The position numbers and the translations under genes are program-made. Of a stretch of 64,000 nucleotides of DNA, positions 1 to 8,402 are shown in pieces. The notes beneath the pieces were generated by a model. It searched no databases. It was given only the letters and a program-made list of their open reading frames with translations, and was not told the origin of the DNA. This DNA is from Leptolyngbya sp. NIES-2104 (lineage in GTDB: Bacteria > Cyanobacteriota > Cyanobacteriia > Leptolyngbyales > Leptolyngbyaceae). Within the stretch, counting starts at the first letter, position 1. Every line of letters starts with the position of its first letter. The DNA is taken from the NCBI RefSeq assembly GCF_001485215.1, contig NZ_BBWW01000001.1, positions 4,030,001 to 4,094,000 on the forward strand. The letters are read 5' to 3'.

Positions 1-47
1 TAATCTGTAGTTGATAGAAGTACTCTGCTTCGTTTCGATCGGCTTAT

Positions 48-78
48 GCCCCCTAAATTCCCCATTCTGGGGGACTTT
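48..78. repeat. Short palindromic intergenic repeat
   Basis: A run of five C's, an AT-rich spacer with CCCC, then five G's followed by ACTTT. It folds into a small hairpin. Sequences of this look are dispersed in many copies in cyanobacterial genomes, usually between genes. It lies just downstream of the minus-strand oxidoreductase gene. No terminator-type T-run follows on either strand. Assignment rests on recognition of the pattern only. Confidence 0.5.
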
Positions 79-91
79 GAGCAAATTGAAT

Positions 92-1018
92 CTAGTTCAG
101 ATGGAGAACCGCTTTACCGATGAATTGTCGATCGCTTAACTGTTGCGCTACAGATGCAATTTCTGTCCAAGATGCGGTTCGATCGATATGCGGTTTGAGG
201 CGTTGATCTGCTAACAATCGCACTAATTTTGCAAGTCCGATCGCAGCAGGTTCGCGCTTGAGTTCGTGGAACAAAATGAAGCCATACAAACTCGCGCCAC
301 CTGCACCATAGAAAGATTTCGCATCAAAGGTTACGGTTCCATCTGCGGTCGTTCCGTAAGTGACACAAATTCCATCTTTGGCGATCGCGCTAATTGCATT
401 CGATAACAGGGTTCCGCCTGTGGAATCTAAGATCACATCATACGGACTGAATTCTCCCAGCGATTCACCGACGATCGTTTGATGTGCGCCTGCTTCTTTG
501 ATGAAATTGATCCAATCAGAGCGGCGGAGTTGTGCGGTGACGATCGCGCCTGCTTGTCGAGCCAGTTGTACCGCGAAATATCCGACTCCTCCGGATGCTC
601 CAGTGATTAACACAGATTTGCCAAGTAACAGTCCGCCTTTTGCGAGTCCGTGCAATGCAGTGAGTCCAGCAACTGGAAGCGTTGCGGCATCTGCGAAAGA
701 GACAGAATCGGGTAAAGATGCGATCGCATCTGTTGGAACCGCGACATATTCCGCCCAAGCTCCCGACGGGACGAATCCGACGACGCGAGTTCCAACAGGG
801 AAGCCTGAACCATCGGCGGCAGGAGTTTCAATGGTTCCTGCTAAATCCCAACCAGGTCGCCATCCCGCCGCAGCCGTTTGAGCGCGTCGGACTTCGCCTC
901 GATTAAGAGAAATGGCGGCAACTTTGATCAATGCTTCTGAGGGAAGAAGCGAAGGTCGATCGACTTCCTGAAGGATCAATCGTCCTGAAACGGATGGATC
1001 AACGGCAACTGCACGCAT
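92..1018 (-). CDS. Zinc-independent MDR oxidoreductase (quinone oxidoreductase-like)
   Basis: Medium-chain dehydrogenase/reductase of 308 aa, cytosolic, expected to reduce quinones or enones with NADPH. The N-terminal GroES-like half (about residues 1-120) carries GWDLAGTIE and the PVAGLTAL segment. The Rossmann half contains ITGASGGVGYFAVQLA, the dinucleotide-binding loop of the QOR/zeta-crystallin branch. The structural and catalytic zinc cysteines of classical alcohol dehydrogenases are not evident. The length is on the short side for QORs (about 320-340 aa) but both domains are present. The start MRAVAVD is the natural one. It is the first complete gene in the window and shows no operon partner here. 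The substrate cannot be inferred. Confidence 0.85.
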   Translation of the reverse strand: MRAVAVDPSVSGRLILQEVDRPSLLPSEALIKVAAISLNRGEVRRAQTAAAGWRPGWDLAGTIETPAADGSGFPVGTRVVGFVPSGAWAEYVAVPTDAIASLPDSVSFADAATLPVAGLTALHGLAKGGLLLGKSVLITGASGGVGYFAVQLARQAGAIVTAQLRRSDWINFIKEAGAHQTIVGESLGEFSPYDVILDSTGGTLLSNAISAIAKDGICVTYGTTADGTVTFDAKSFYGAGGASLYGFILFHELKREPAAIGLAKLVRLLADQRLKPHIDRTASWTEIASVAQQLSDRQFIGKAVLHLN

Positions 1019-1072
1019 ATCAATCTTTTTACTCTGCCCTCAGAATCATACTTAGAATCGTAGATTAAATAA

Positions 1073-1192
1073 ACCCGGCGAATGGAATTCGCGACTACAC
1101 AGACAAAACCTGCCGTTGCAGGTTAAGAAAATAGCTGTCAGTCCGCGTCAGGCGGACTTCGTTTGTATAGCCGCGAATTCTATTCGCCAGGA
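1073..1192. repeat. About 120-bp palindromic repeat element with imperfect terminal inverted repeats
   Basis: The two ends are imperfect inverted copies: the left starts CCGGCGAATGGAATTCGCG and the right ends with the complement of CCTGGCGAATAGAATTCGCG. Between them sit two perfect hairpins, AACCTGC-CGTT-GCAGGTT (1107-1124) and AGTCCGC-GTCA-GGCGGACT (1140-1158). There is no coding capacity. This is the architecture of a non-autonomous MITE-like cyanobacterial repeat. It separates the oxidoreductase from the esterase gene, both on the minus strand. Confidence 0.7.
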
Positions 1193-1219
1193 ATTTCGGT
1201 ATTGATAGACCCGTATTTC

Positions 1220-3001
1220 TCAGAACTGATAGCGCAGTCGAGCTTGAATCGCATGATCGCTCACATCGCGTTTGCCAAGAATCGTTTCGTATCCGATTCC
1301 GATCGACAAATTATTCACAAATTGCGTTTGAACCCCAGCACTGAGTCTGACGAAATCTCGATCGGGTTCATCGGTGCGAGTACGATTCGGGATTCCAGGC
1401 TGACTCACCAACTCTGTAACGATTTCACGGCTTCCATTTGCAAATTCATGCTCATAGTTGGCGGATAGATAAGGTGTGACCGTCGCAGAAGGGAGACGAA
1501 AATCATAAGACACTTGTGCACCAACATTTAGAACTACAGAATCTGCTTCTTGATCAGCAACATTCAGATTTAACAAACTTCCATCGCGTTCTGTGTAGCC
1601 ATCAATCTTCACTTTGGTATAGCGCACACCCACCATCGGACCAAATGCCAGTTGATTTTCTCCTAAGTTGTATCCAGTGTTGAGCCGAACTGAGAACTGA
1701 TTGCCATCAGTGCTTGCGTTTGTCGATCGAAATCCGGTGACCCGAATGTTTCTTTCAATGTCGAAGCTATTCCAACCGTAGTTAATCACGGCATCCGCGT
1801 ATAAGCGATCGCGGTTATAGCTGCCATAAGCAGAGAGCGAATAGCTATCGATCGAGACATTGCCGCGATCGTTGTTCAAATCCGTATTGTTATTAAAATA
1901 ATTGAATGCTAATCCCAAAGCTAGATCATCGGTTACACGATAATCTGCGCCAACCGTGACTCCTTTGGTATCAAAATCGAAGCCAGAAGTGCGATCGCTC
2001 TCATCTCGATTTCCGAAGTTAAAATCTCCATTCACAAACACACCCAATCTTTGATTCGGATTCGGGTTTCGCAATGTGACTAATCGACCATTCAAATCAG
2101 TCGTTGGACGACGCGCCACGCCCAATGCAATTTCGGCTTGAGGCACGATCGTTAGAGGAGCCGTTAAGATATCAAAGGCAAAGTCCGAAATGATTTGATG
2201 TGCTCTAGCAGTCGGGTGAAGTGCATCCCAATATAAGAATTGATCACAGTTCGCACCCGTTCCGATACAAGGGGTCGTCACATTCGTAAAGCCAAATCGC
2301 GCTGGGTCAGTCGTAGCTTCATTCACGAGGGCAGCGACATCGATCGGAATGATTGTGACATTCGGTTGACTTTGCGCCAATGCTTGTAATGAAGCTCTCA
2401 AACCTTGATTGTGTGCGGCTGAGAGCTGGGTCAATCCTGCACTTTGAGCTGGATTACTGATTGTCCCCGGAATTTTGCCTAAATCGGGTAAGTTCACAAC
2501 AATCAGCTTTTCTGCACCTGCGGCAGTTAACCGCTGCAAAATACTAGAGATATTGCCGACCGGAATGGCAGGATTGGTAATACCGCCACCGAGATAGTCG
2601 TTTGCACCCGCCCAGACGACAAAAGCGCGATCGGGACTCAAACGTGGCGAATTTTGTAAAAAGAGATTAGCTTGCGTCGTGACTCCAGGAAATAACGGCG
2701 AGGGAATGGGTAAGGTGTTTGCAGTTCCGCTAGTTGCGCCACCGAAAGCAAAATTAACGGTCGTTGTTGTTAAGTTGAGCCGAGCGGTAAGGTTTTCGAC
2801 CCAGACGGGTCCATTGGTGAAGCGACCATCAACGTAGGGGGGACTGGGCGGAATCAGACCGCCTGTGGTTCTGAAGGCATTGCCGTTATCAGAAAGGCTA
2901 TCTCCGAAAATTGTGAACCCTTCGATCGATTGAGCCGACACAGAAACAGGCAGTAAACTTGCCGCGATCGCAAACAAACCTGTAAAAAATTTGCGTTTCA
3001 T
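1220..3001 (-). CDS. GDSL-family autotransporter esterase/lipase
   Basis: Predicted type V (autotransporter) esterase of 593 aa. Residues 1-23 are a signal peptide ending VSAQS. The passenger has SGNH/GDSL hydrolase blocks: GDSLSD with the nucleophile Ser, WAGANDY (the GxND block), and DALHP supplying the catalytic Asp/His. The C-terminal third (about 320-593) is rich in alternating Gly/aromatic/Asn strands and ends YQF, as expected for a 12-stranded outer-membrane beta barrel whose last residue is Phe. The layout resembles EstA of Pseudomonas. Expected role: display of an esterase at the outer membrane; the substrate is unknown. No operon partner is evident; a repeat element lies immediately downstream. 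The start, with a basic MKRK n-region, is well supported. Confidence 0.88.
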   Translation of the reverse strand: MKRKFFTGLFAIAASLLPVSVSAQSIEGFTIFGDSLSDNGNAFRTTGGLIPPSPPYVDGRFTNGPVWVENLTARLNLTTTTVNFAFGGATSGTANTLPIPSPLFPGVTTQANLFLQNSPRLSPDRAFVVWAGANDYLGGGITNPAIPVGNISSILQRLTAAGAEKLIVVNLPDLGKIPGTISNPAQSAGLTQLSAAHNQGLRASLQALAQSQPNVTIIPIDVAALVNEATTDPARFGFTNVTTPCIGTGANCDQFLYWDALHPTARAHQIISDFAFDILTAPLTIVPQAEIALGVARRPTTDLNGRLVTLRNPNPNQRLGVFVNGDFNFGNRDESDRTSGFDFDTKGVTVGADYRVTDDLALGLAFNYFNNNTDLNNDRGNVSIDSYSLSAYGSYNRDRLYADAVINYGWNSFDIERNIRVTGFRSTNASTDGNQFSVRLNTGYNLGENQLAFGPMVGVRYTKVKIDGYTERDGSLLNLNVADQEADSVVLNVGAQVSYDFRLPSATVTPYLSANYEHEFANGSREIVTELVSQPGIPNRTRTDEPDRDFVRLSAGVQTQFVNNLSIGIGYETILGKRDVSDHAIQARLRYQF

Positions 3002-3096
3002 CGTATTTACTTACATTCCATCACACTTAGCTTTACAGTTTAGAGCAGATAAGGTGTGATGATTCAGTCAGCAATTATTATTTGCAGAGTTAGAAT

Positions 3097-3804
3097 TCAG
3101 AACAATCGCGCTCTAAGAATGGATTCTGCGATCGCTAAATCCATCGGAGTTGTCACTTTCAAATTCGTTTCTTCACCTTCGACAATCTGCACTGCTAACC
3201 CGCATTGTTCAAATAACGCGGCATCATCGGTCACTTCCCATCCGTTGTCGCGTCCTTCAGCATGACATTTCTTCAGCAGCGGAACCGAGAAGCCTTGGGG
3301 AGTTTGGGCTGCCCAGAGTTGCGATCGGTTCGGTGTACTGTCAATCACACCAGTTGCATTCACGACTTTGATCGTATCTTTGACGGGAATTGCAGCAACG
3401 AAACCGTCACAGGATTGAAGCGCCTGAGAACAGCGATCGAACAGTTCCGGAGTGGCTAAACATCGCGCTCCATCGTGAATCAAAACATGTTCCGCTGCGT
3501 CTGGCAGTGCTCGAAGTCCGTTGTAGACCGATTCTTGACGGGTTGCACCGCCCTGGATGAAGTGAACAGGTTTCGTGAGATTGAGCGAGTGAACGATCGC
3601 TTTGAAGTCATCCCAATCGATCGGTTGCCCCATAATGCCGATCCACGCGATCGTTTGTGAAGCTTCTGCGGCGAGAAGTGTCCAGGCAAGCAAAGGTTTT
3701 CCGAGTAAATCAAGCAGAAGTTTGTTCCGGGGAGCTTTGCTCTGGCTTTGCCACGCGCTGCCCATTCGTCGTCCAGAACCCGCCGCAGGAATTAGTAAAT
3801 ACAC
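3097..3804 (-). CDS. ispD: 2-C-methyl-D-erythritol 4-phosphate cytidylyltransferase
   Basis: Third enzyme of the MEP isoprenoid pathway: CTP plus MEP gives CDP-ME and PPi. The 235-aa length matches the family. The N-terminal nucleotide-binding loop is PAAGSGRRMGS, followed by the conserved NKLLLDLLGKPLLAWTL block with the catalytic Lys. HDGARCL, AIPVKDTIK and LWAAQTPQGF are the other family signatures. A short insert, rich in Q/S/K, sits between the glycine loop and NKLL. Soluble, probably a homodimer. It stands 35 bp from the next minus-strand gene, with no clear pathway neighbour. Confidence 0.95.
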   Translation of the reverse strand: MYLLIPAAGSGRRMGSAWQSQSKAPRNKLLLDLLGKPLLAWTLLAAEASQTIAWIGIMGQPIDWDDFKAIVHSLNLTKPVHFIQGGATRQESVYNGLRALPDAAEHVLIHDGARCLATPELFDRCSQALQSCDGFVAAIPVKDTIKVVNATGVIDSTPNRSQLWAAQTPQGFSVPLLKKCHAEGRDNGWEVTDDAALFEQCGLAVQIVEGEETNLKVTTPMDLAIAESILRARLF

Positions 3805-3839
3805 AAGCTATCTCGATATCACTTCGGATTTAAAGTGTA

Positions 3840-4592
3840 TCAGCGACAGCCTAAACTTTGACGAGTTTGCACATTGGTGAGCGTGTTCGTGCCGCTAGCA
3901 ATTTGACAGAGTTGAGGCACGATCGCGGCATCTAGCTGTGCGCCCGTAAAATCAGCATTCGTAATTGTGGTTCTCGTGAAGGTTGCACCTCGTAGATCTG
4001 CACTGTTCAATACCGCGTTGGTTAAATCGGTCGTGTCGAACTGTGTGCCTGCAAGTTGTGCTCGATCGAGGCGGGCATTTCTCAGATAAACACTAATCAA
4101 TCGCTGATTCGCCATGTTCGCACCCGTCAAATCTGCTCCACCAAAGAACGCGGTTCCGAGTGTTGCTCCCTGGAAGTTTGCTCCAAGAAGCCGAGACGAA
4201 CCAAAATCAGTGTTTAACAGATAAGCATTGGTGAAATTTGCGCGATCGAGAATGGCACGACTCAACGAAGCTCGACTGACATCAGCGTTGGTGAAATTGG
4301 CTCCAGTAAAGTTGCTGTTTCGTCGATCGCTCGTTCGTGCATCTAGAACCAGTTCGCCCGCCTGAATTCCGCTGAGATTCGCCCCTGTCAGATTCGCATT
4401 GCTAAAATCACTACCAAACAGCGAAGAATTAATCAGCCTTGCATTGCTCAAATCCGAATTTGCCAAGCTCACATTGGTTAAACCACAGCCACGACATTCT
4501 TTTGTCGATCGGACTTGTTGCAGGGGGTCGGTTTGGGCTTGGACTGAGAGCGCAGAAAGTAGAATTCCAGTGAGAGTCAGCAATATTTTCAT
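3840..4592 (-). CDS. Secreted pentapeptide-repeat protein with C-terminal Cys motif
   Basis: A 250-aa exported protein: the signal peptide (MKILLTLTGILLSALSVQAQ) is followed by a Cys pair (ECRGCG) and then about 30 tandem A(D/N)LxX pentapeptides (for example LTGANLSG, FTGANFTN, LTGANMAN) that would form a right-handed quadrilateral beta helix. The C-terminus has LCQIASGTN and then TRQSLGC; the same ending is found in the protein at 53278-53796, suggesting a shared disulfide-bonded cap. Likely periplasmic or surface. Its function is unknown, because pentapeptide repeats are a scaffold and not an activity. It precedes ispD on the same strand, with no obvious pathway link. Confidence 0.85.
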   Translation of the reverse strand: MKILLTLTGILLSALSVQAQTDPLQQVRSTKECRGCGLTNVSLANSDLSNARLINSSLFGSDFSNANLTGANLSGIQAGELVLDARTSDRRNSNFTGANFTNADVSRASLSRAILDRANFTNAYLLNTDFGSSRLLGANFQGATLGTAFFGGADLTGANMANQRLISVYLRNARLDRAQLAGTQFDTTDLTNAVLNSADLRGATFTRTTITNADFTGAQLDAAIVPQLCQIASGTNTLTNVQTRQSLGCR

Positions 4593-4670
4593 AGCGATCT
4601 TAGGGTAGAGGTGATTTCTCGATCGTACTCCAGTGTTTGCCTTAAAAATTTTCCGCTTCGTTCGATCCCG

Positions 4671-4731
4671 CCCCGGAATGGAATTCGGAGCGGACTAGCA
4701 ACGAGCGCGAAAAGCCTTTAAACACGCCCTA
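4671..4731. repeat. Dispersed repeat with CCGGAAT-GGA-ATTCGG core
   Basis: The core CCCCGGAATGGAATTCGGAG forms a small hairpin (CCGGAAT/ATTCGG around GGA). An almost identical core lies at 46129-46149, and a related GAATGGAATTC core ends the element at 1073-1192. On its right side this copy runs up to or into the stop codon of the SDR gene. The extent of the repeat beyond the core is uncertain. Confidence 0.5.
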
Positions 4732-5454
4732 GGGCCACGAAGACTCTTGCATCGGAATCACCATTACTTCTGGAATCACGGTTTCAGGTGGCTGAGTCAG
4801 AATGTACCGAATCGTATCCGCGACATTCTTCGGATCTTGTAGCTTATCCAATGGCGTGTCAGGAAAGCGCTCAAGAATAAACGGCGTTTGCATTCCACCT
4901 GCGATCACAGCCGTGACTTTCACCCGTTCAGGACGAGCTTCAACGTGCAAAGCATGACTAAATCCGACCAATCCCCATTTACTCGCATGATACGCGGTGG
5001 CATTTGCCCAAGTGCGTTTGGATGCGGTTGAAGCAATGTTGACAATGTGACCCGATCGACGTTGCTTCATGTGAGGTAAAACAGCTTGCGAGAGAATGAA
5101 TGGAGCGCGGAGATTCACCGCCATGATTCGATCCCAGTCTTTGATGTCGAGTTCTTCGATCGACACGGTGACATCAATTCCCGCGTTGTTAATCAGAATG
5201 TCTAAGTGTTCATAGTCTTCGATCACTTTGGTAATGCTGGACTGAATTTGAGCTTCATCGGTGACATCTAATCTAAGTGCGCCCGCTTTTCCACCTTCTG
5301 AGCTAATTTCTGAGGCAACTTTTTCAGCCAGTTCTTCGCGAATGTCTGCCACAATCACGGTCACGCCTGCGCTGGCAAGAACACGACAGATTGCTTCGCC
5401 TAATCCTTGTGCGCCACCTGTAACGAGTGCAACTTTTCCAGTTAAATCGCTCAT
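4729..5454 (-). CDS. SDR-family NAD(P)-dependent oxidoreductase
   Basis: Classical short-chain dehydrogenase of 241 aa. The cofactor motif is TGGAQGLGEA (residues 12-21), the NNAG motif is at 89-92, and the catalytic triad is Ser142, Tyr155, Lys159 (YHASK). No hydrophobic leader. It lies 10 bp downstream of the glycosyltransferase-SIS gene on the same strand, so it is probably the last gene of that operon. This suggests that it reduces or oxidises a sugar or glycoconjugate intermediate, although sequence alone cannot fix the substrate. Its stop codon touches a dispersed repeat. Confidence 0.88.
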   Translation of the reverse strand: MSDLTGKVALVTGGAQGLGEAICRVLASAGVTVIVADIREELAEKVASEISSEGGKAGALRLDVTDEAQIQSSITKVIEDYEHLDILINNAGIDVTVSIEELDIKDWDRIMAVNLRAPFILSQAVLPHMKQRRSGHIVNIASTASKRTWANATAYHASKWGLVGFSHALHVEARPERVKVTAVIAGGMQTPFILERFPDTPLDKLQDPKNVADTIRYILTQPPETVIPEVMVIPMQESSWP

Positions 5455-5464
5455 GGTATTTCTC

Positions 5465-7354
5465 CTAATAATTTACAGTGAGTGGAAGTTCCGAAGCTGT
5501 ATTTCGATTCTGTAATCTCAATCGTTGCCGCTTCGGTTTCTGTTCGTGATTCACGACCCATGCTTCAACTAATTCACACAGCAAATGAATCACGATGATT
5601 TGCACTTCCTGAATATGTTGTGGATCATTCGCAGGAACAACGATCGATAAATCACACAGCGATCGAGCATGTCCCCCATCGCCGCCCAGAATCCCAATAC
5701 TCGGAATTCCCAAGCGTTGCGCCGTTTCAAATGCTTCTAGGATGTTTCTCGATCGACCACTGGTGCTAATCCCAATCACAAGATCATTCGGTTGTGCAAA
5801 TGCCTCAATCTGACGAGAAAAGACGTGATCGTATCCCACATCATTCGCCCAAGCGGTCAGCAAAGCACTATCCGCCGAAAGCGCGATCGCTGGAAGTGCT
5901 CGGCGATTCGGAATTTTGAACCGTCCCACAAATTCCGCTGCACAATGTTGAGCATCCGCTGCACTGCCCCCATTTCCACAAATCAGCACTTTGCCGTTTT
6001 GCAAAAAGCAATTCGTAATCAAGGTTGCAGCTTGGGTGAGTTCAGTTTGTAGACAACGATGTGCAGATTGAATAGCTGTAATGACGGATGTGAAACCGCG
6101 ATCGATAACCGCCATCGAATCTAATGCACCGGATTGATCAATCAGAATCGATTGATATAACGTTGCCATCGAATCAGCAACACTTTGCCAAGTAAAGTGA
6201 TCGTTTGCGCGTCGAATGGCTTGCTTGCTCAGTTTTTCCATCAATGTAGGATGAGCGTACAAATGGGAAAGACGATCCGCGATCGCGTCTGGTTGATTCG
6301 GTGGCACTAAGTAGCCCGTTTCACCATCTGCAACTGAGAATTTAACGCCGCCCACATTCGAGCCGATCACCGGAGTTCCACACGCCATTGATTCGAGCGG
6401 TGTGATTCCGAATGGTTCGTACCAAGGCGCAGTGATAAATACATCGGCTGCACTGTAGTAGTATCGCAATACCTCGCGACCTTTACGACCGACAAAATGA
6501 ACCCGATCAGCCACTCCTAATTCAGTCGCGATCGCATTGAGTCGATCGACTTCTTTCGCAATTCGCGGATCACTATCATTCAACTCACCTCCAACAATGA
6601 TCAGCTTTGCGGGAGTAGATTGGCAGAATTTAGCAAAACCTGCGATCGCAGTATCGACTCCTTTACGCGGAACCATTCGACCAAGTTGGAGCACAATCCG
6701 ATCGTCTGGATGTAACCCGATCGCAACTCTCGCGAGTGCTTTATCTAAACACCAAAACTCAGACGGATCAAAGCCACAAGGAATGATTGTAATCTTATGC
6801 GGATCAGCGTTGTAGAGTTGCACTAAGTCAGTCTCATCTTGGGGACATTCGGCAACAATGCGATCGGCTTCTCGAACTAAGCGATCTTCGATTTCAAAGC
6901 GTTCATCTGGAAATTCATCATTGCCGCCTTGATGAAATCGTCGCACCCGTCCCAACGCATGAAACGTAATCACGAAAGGAATTTGCAGCATTCGCTTTAA
7001 TTCAGCAGCCACCAGTCCAGACATCCAAAAATTTGCATGAACCAGATCATAGTGTGTGTGCTGACAAAACCGCAGCATATAGGCAGTAAATTCCTGCATA
7101 TGAGGAAGTAAATCCTCTTTGCGAATTTCCACCGGATCGCCCGCAGGCACATGAATCAATCGAACCCCTTCGCTCCACTCAGCAACTTCTGGAAGCAAAG
7201 CGCGATCGCGTCGGGTAAAAATATCAACCCGATAGCCCCGTTTTGCTAAATGCTTTGCTAACTGACCTACATAGACATTCTGACCACCACTATCGACACC
7301 ACCGAGGATGCCAAACGGCGAAGCGTGCTCACTAATCAAAGCAATTCGTTTCAT
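5465..7354 (-). CDS. Fused GT4 glycosyltransferase - GmhA-like SIS isomerase
   Basis: A 629-aa bifunctional protein. Residues about 1-420 form a GT-B glycosyltransferase of the sucrose-phosphate-synthase-like GT4 group: GGVDSGGQNVYVGQLA near the N-terminus, LGRMVPRKGVD at the start of the second Rossmann domain, and the E-x7-E segment EPFGITPLESMACGTPVIG. Residues about 430-610 are a SIS domain of the GmhA (sedoheptulose 7-phosphate isomerase) type, with CGNGGSAADAQHCAAEFVGR and ISTSGRSRNI. A basic linker tail ends the protein. GmhA is usually a free ~190-aa protein, so the fusion is notable. It starts with an ATGA overlap (7351-7354) on the preceding glycosyltransferase and is followed by an SDR 10 bp later. 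Inferred role: making and transferring a heptose-like sugar. Confidence 0.88.
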   Translation of the reverse strand: MKRIALISEHASPFGILGGVDSGGQNVYVGQLAKHLAKRGYRVDIFTRRDRALLPEVAEWSEGVRLIHVPAGDPVEIRKEDLLPHMQEFTAYMLRFCQHTHYDLVHANFWMSGLVAAELKRMLQIPFVITFHALGRVRRFHQGGNDEFPDERFEIEDRLVREADRIVAECPQDETDLVQLYNADPHKITIIPCGFDPSEFWCLDKALARVAIGLHPDDRIVLQLGRMVPRKGVDTAIAGFAKFCQSTPAKLIIVGGELNDSDPRIAKEVDRLNAIATELGVADRVHFVGRKGREVLRYYYSAADVFITAPWYEPFGITPLESMACGTPVIGSNVGGVKFSVADGETGYLVPPNQPDAIADRLSHLYAHPTLMEKLSKQAIRRANDHFTWQSVADSMATLYQSILIDQSGALDSMAVIDRGFTSVITAIQSAHRCLQTELTQAATLITNCFLQNGKVLICGNGGSAADAQHCAAEFVGRFKIPNRRALPAIALSADSALLTAWANDVGYDHVFSRQIEAFAQPNDLVIGISTSGRSRNILEAFETAQRLGIPSIGILGGDGGHARSLCDLSIVVPANDPQHIQEVQIIVIHLLCELVEAWVVNHEQKPKRQRLRLQNRNTASELPLTVNY

Positions 7355-8319
7355 ACGACAGAAAGAGTAGGTTTACGATCGACAACTCGTGCAAATGCCT
7401 GATTCCAATCGCGCACAAATCGATGGATATTGAATCGTTCTTCAGCGACTTTTTTTGCACCCTGACTCAACCGCTGTGCTTCCTCCGGGTATTGCTGTAA
7501 ATGCTGCATCACTTCAATTAAGCGATCAATATTCGTATCGACATAGCCTGAAACGCCATTCTCGATCACCGTCGCCATTTCAGTCGTCGCAAGTCCCACG
7601 ATCGGCATTCCGATCATCATCGCTTCACACACAGATAAACCTAAGCTGGTGTAGCGAATCGGATTAAAGAAAAATCGATAATGCGAGGTAAATTCAGCTA
7701 ATTGATCATGCGGAACTTCACCTTTACCACCGAGTTTTTCCGCCTGCATTCCAACTAGCTCTAATGGCACTTGAGCACGAACGCGATCGAACACATCCGC
7801 CCCCAATCGCCGCCCTCTCGACTGCAAACCATTCACTACAACAATGCCTTTCTCTAGCTCACCCTGATATCGAACCTGCTCCGGAACCATTACACCGTGC
7901 TCGATCACACAGGTTGGAGTCTTGCCACTGTTCCACATCAAATCATTGAAATGCGTCACATGAACCAAAAGAACATTCGGATCATTCACCACATGACAGG
8001 TATCAGTCGGTTGTTCACGGGGCGGATCATGCTCAAGATAAAGACGCGGTAATTGGCGCTGTTTATCTGAAAGAATTTCGTATTGATCTTCGAGATAGTT
8101 CTTGCGGGACTGGAACAGAATGCAATCGAATTCTAAATTTCGCACTTCGTCCGCTGAGACATTATGTACATTGTCACCCCAAGGAAAGCCGCCTAACTTG
8201 CCGCCGTATCCTTCTGGAAATCCAGGCTTAACAGGCAGAAAAAATTGATGCGGGGACTGGACTAGATAATATAAATAGCTCCCGTGGACATGCCAAGTGA
8301 GAATCCGAAGAGGTTTCAT
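7351..8319 (-). CDS. Glycosyltransferase (GT-B fold, GT4-like)
   Basis: About 322 aa from the chosen start MKPLRILTWHVHG, which opens directly into the first beta strand of a GT-B fold; the reading frame is open further upstream, but those extra residues look non-coding. The C-terminal nucleotide-sugar domain has YTSLGLSVCEAMMIGMPIVGL, an E-x7-E-like donor-binding segment, then ATTEMATVIENGVSGYVDTN, typical of GT4. No membrane segments. It is translationally coupled to the GT-SIS gene by a 4-bp ATGA overlap, so the two products are probably made together and act on the same glycan. Donor and acceptor are unknown. Confidence 0.82.
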   Translation of the reverse strand: MKPLRILTWHVHGSYLYYLVQSPHQFFLPVKPGFPEGYGGKLGGFPWGDNVHNVSADEVRNLEFDCILFQSRKNYLEDQYEILSDKQRQLPRLYLEHDPPREQPTDTCHVVNDPNVLLVHVTHFNDLMWNSGKTPTCVIEHGVMVPEQVRYQGELEKGIVVVNGLQSRGRRLGADVFDRVRAQVPLELVGMQAEKLGGKGEVPHDQLAEFTSHYRFFFNPIRYTSLGLSVCEAMMIGMPIVGLATTEMATVIENGVSGYVDTNIDRLIEVMQHLQQYPEEAQRLSQGAKKVAEERFNIHRFVRDWNQAFARVVDRKPTLSVV

Positions 8320-8402
8320 AGACAAGATTCCGAATAGTGCGATCGCGAAATGCTCACAGCAAAACAAACATACTTAAGTGATTGAGTACTATCATGCAAA
8401 AC

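Noticed and set aside
498-881. Long open frame antisense to the oxidoreductase gene
   Set aside because: It lies wholly inside a well-supported gene, has Pro/Ser/Ala-rich biased composition and no start signals.
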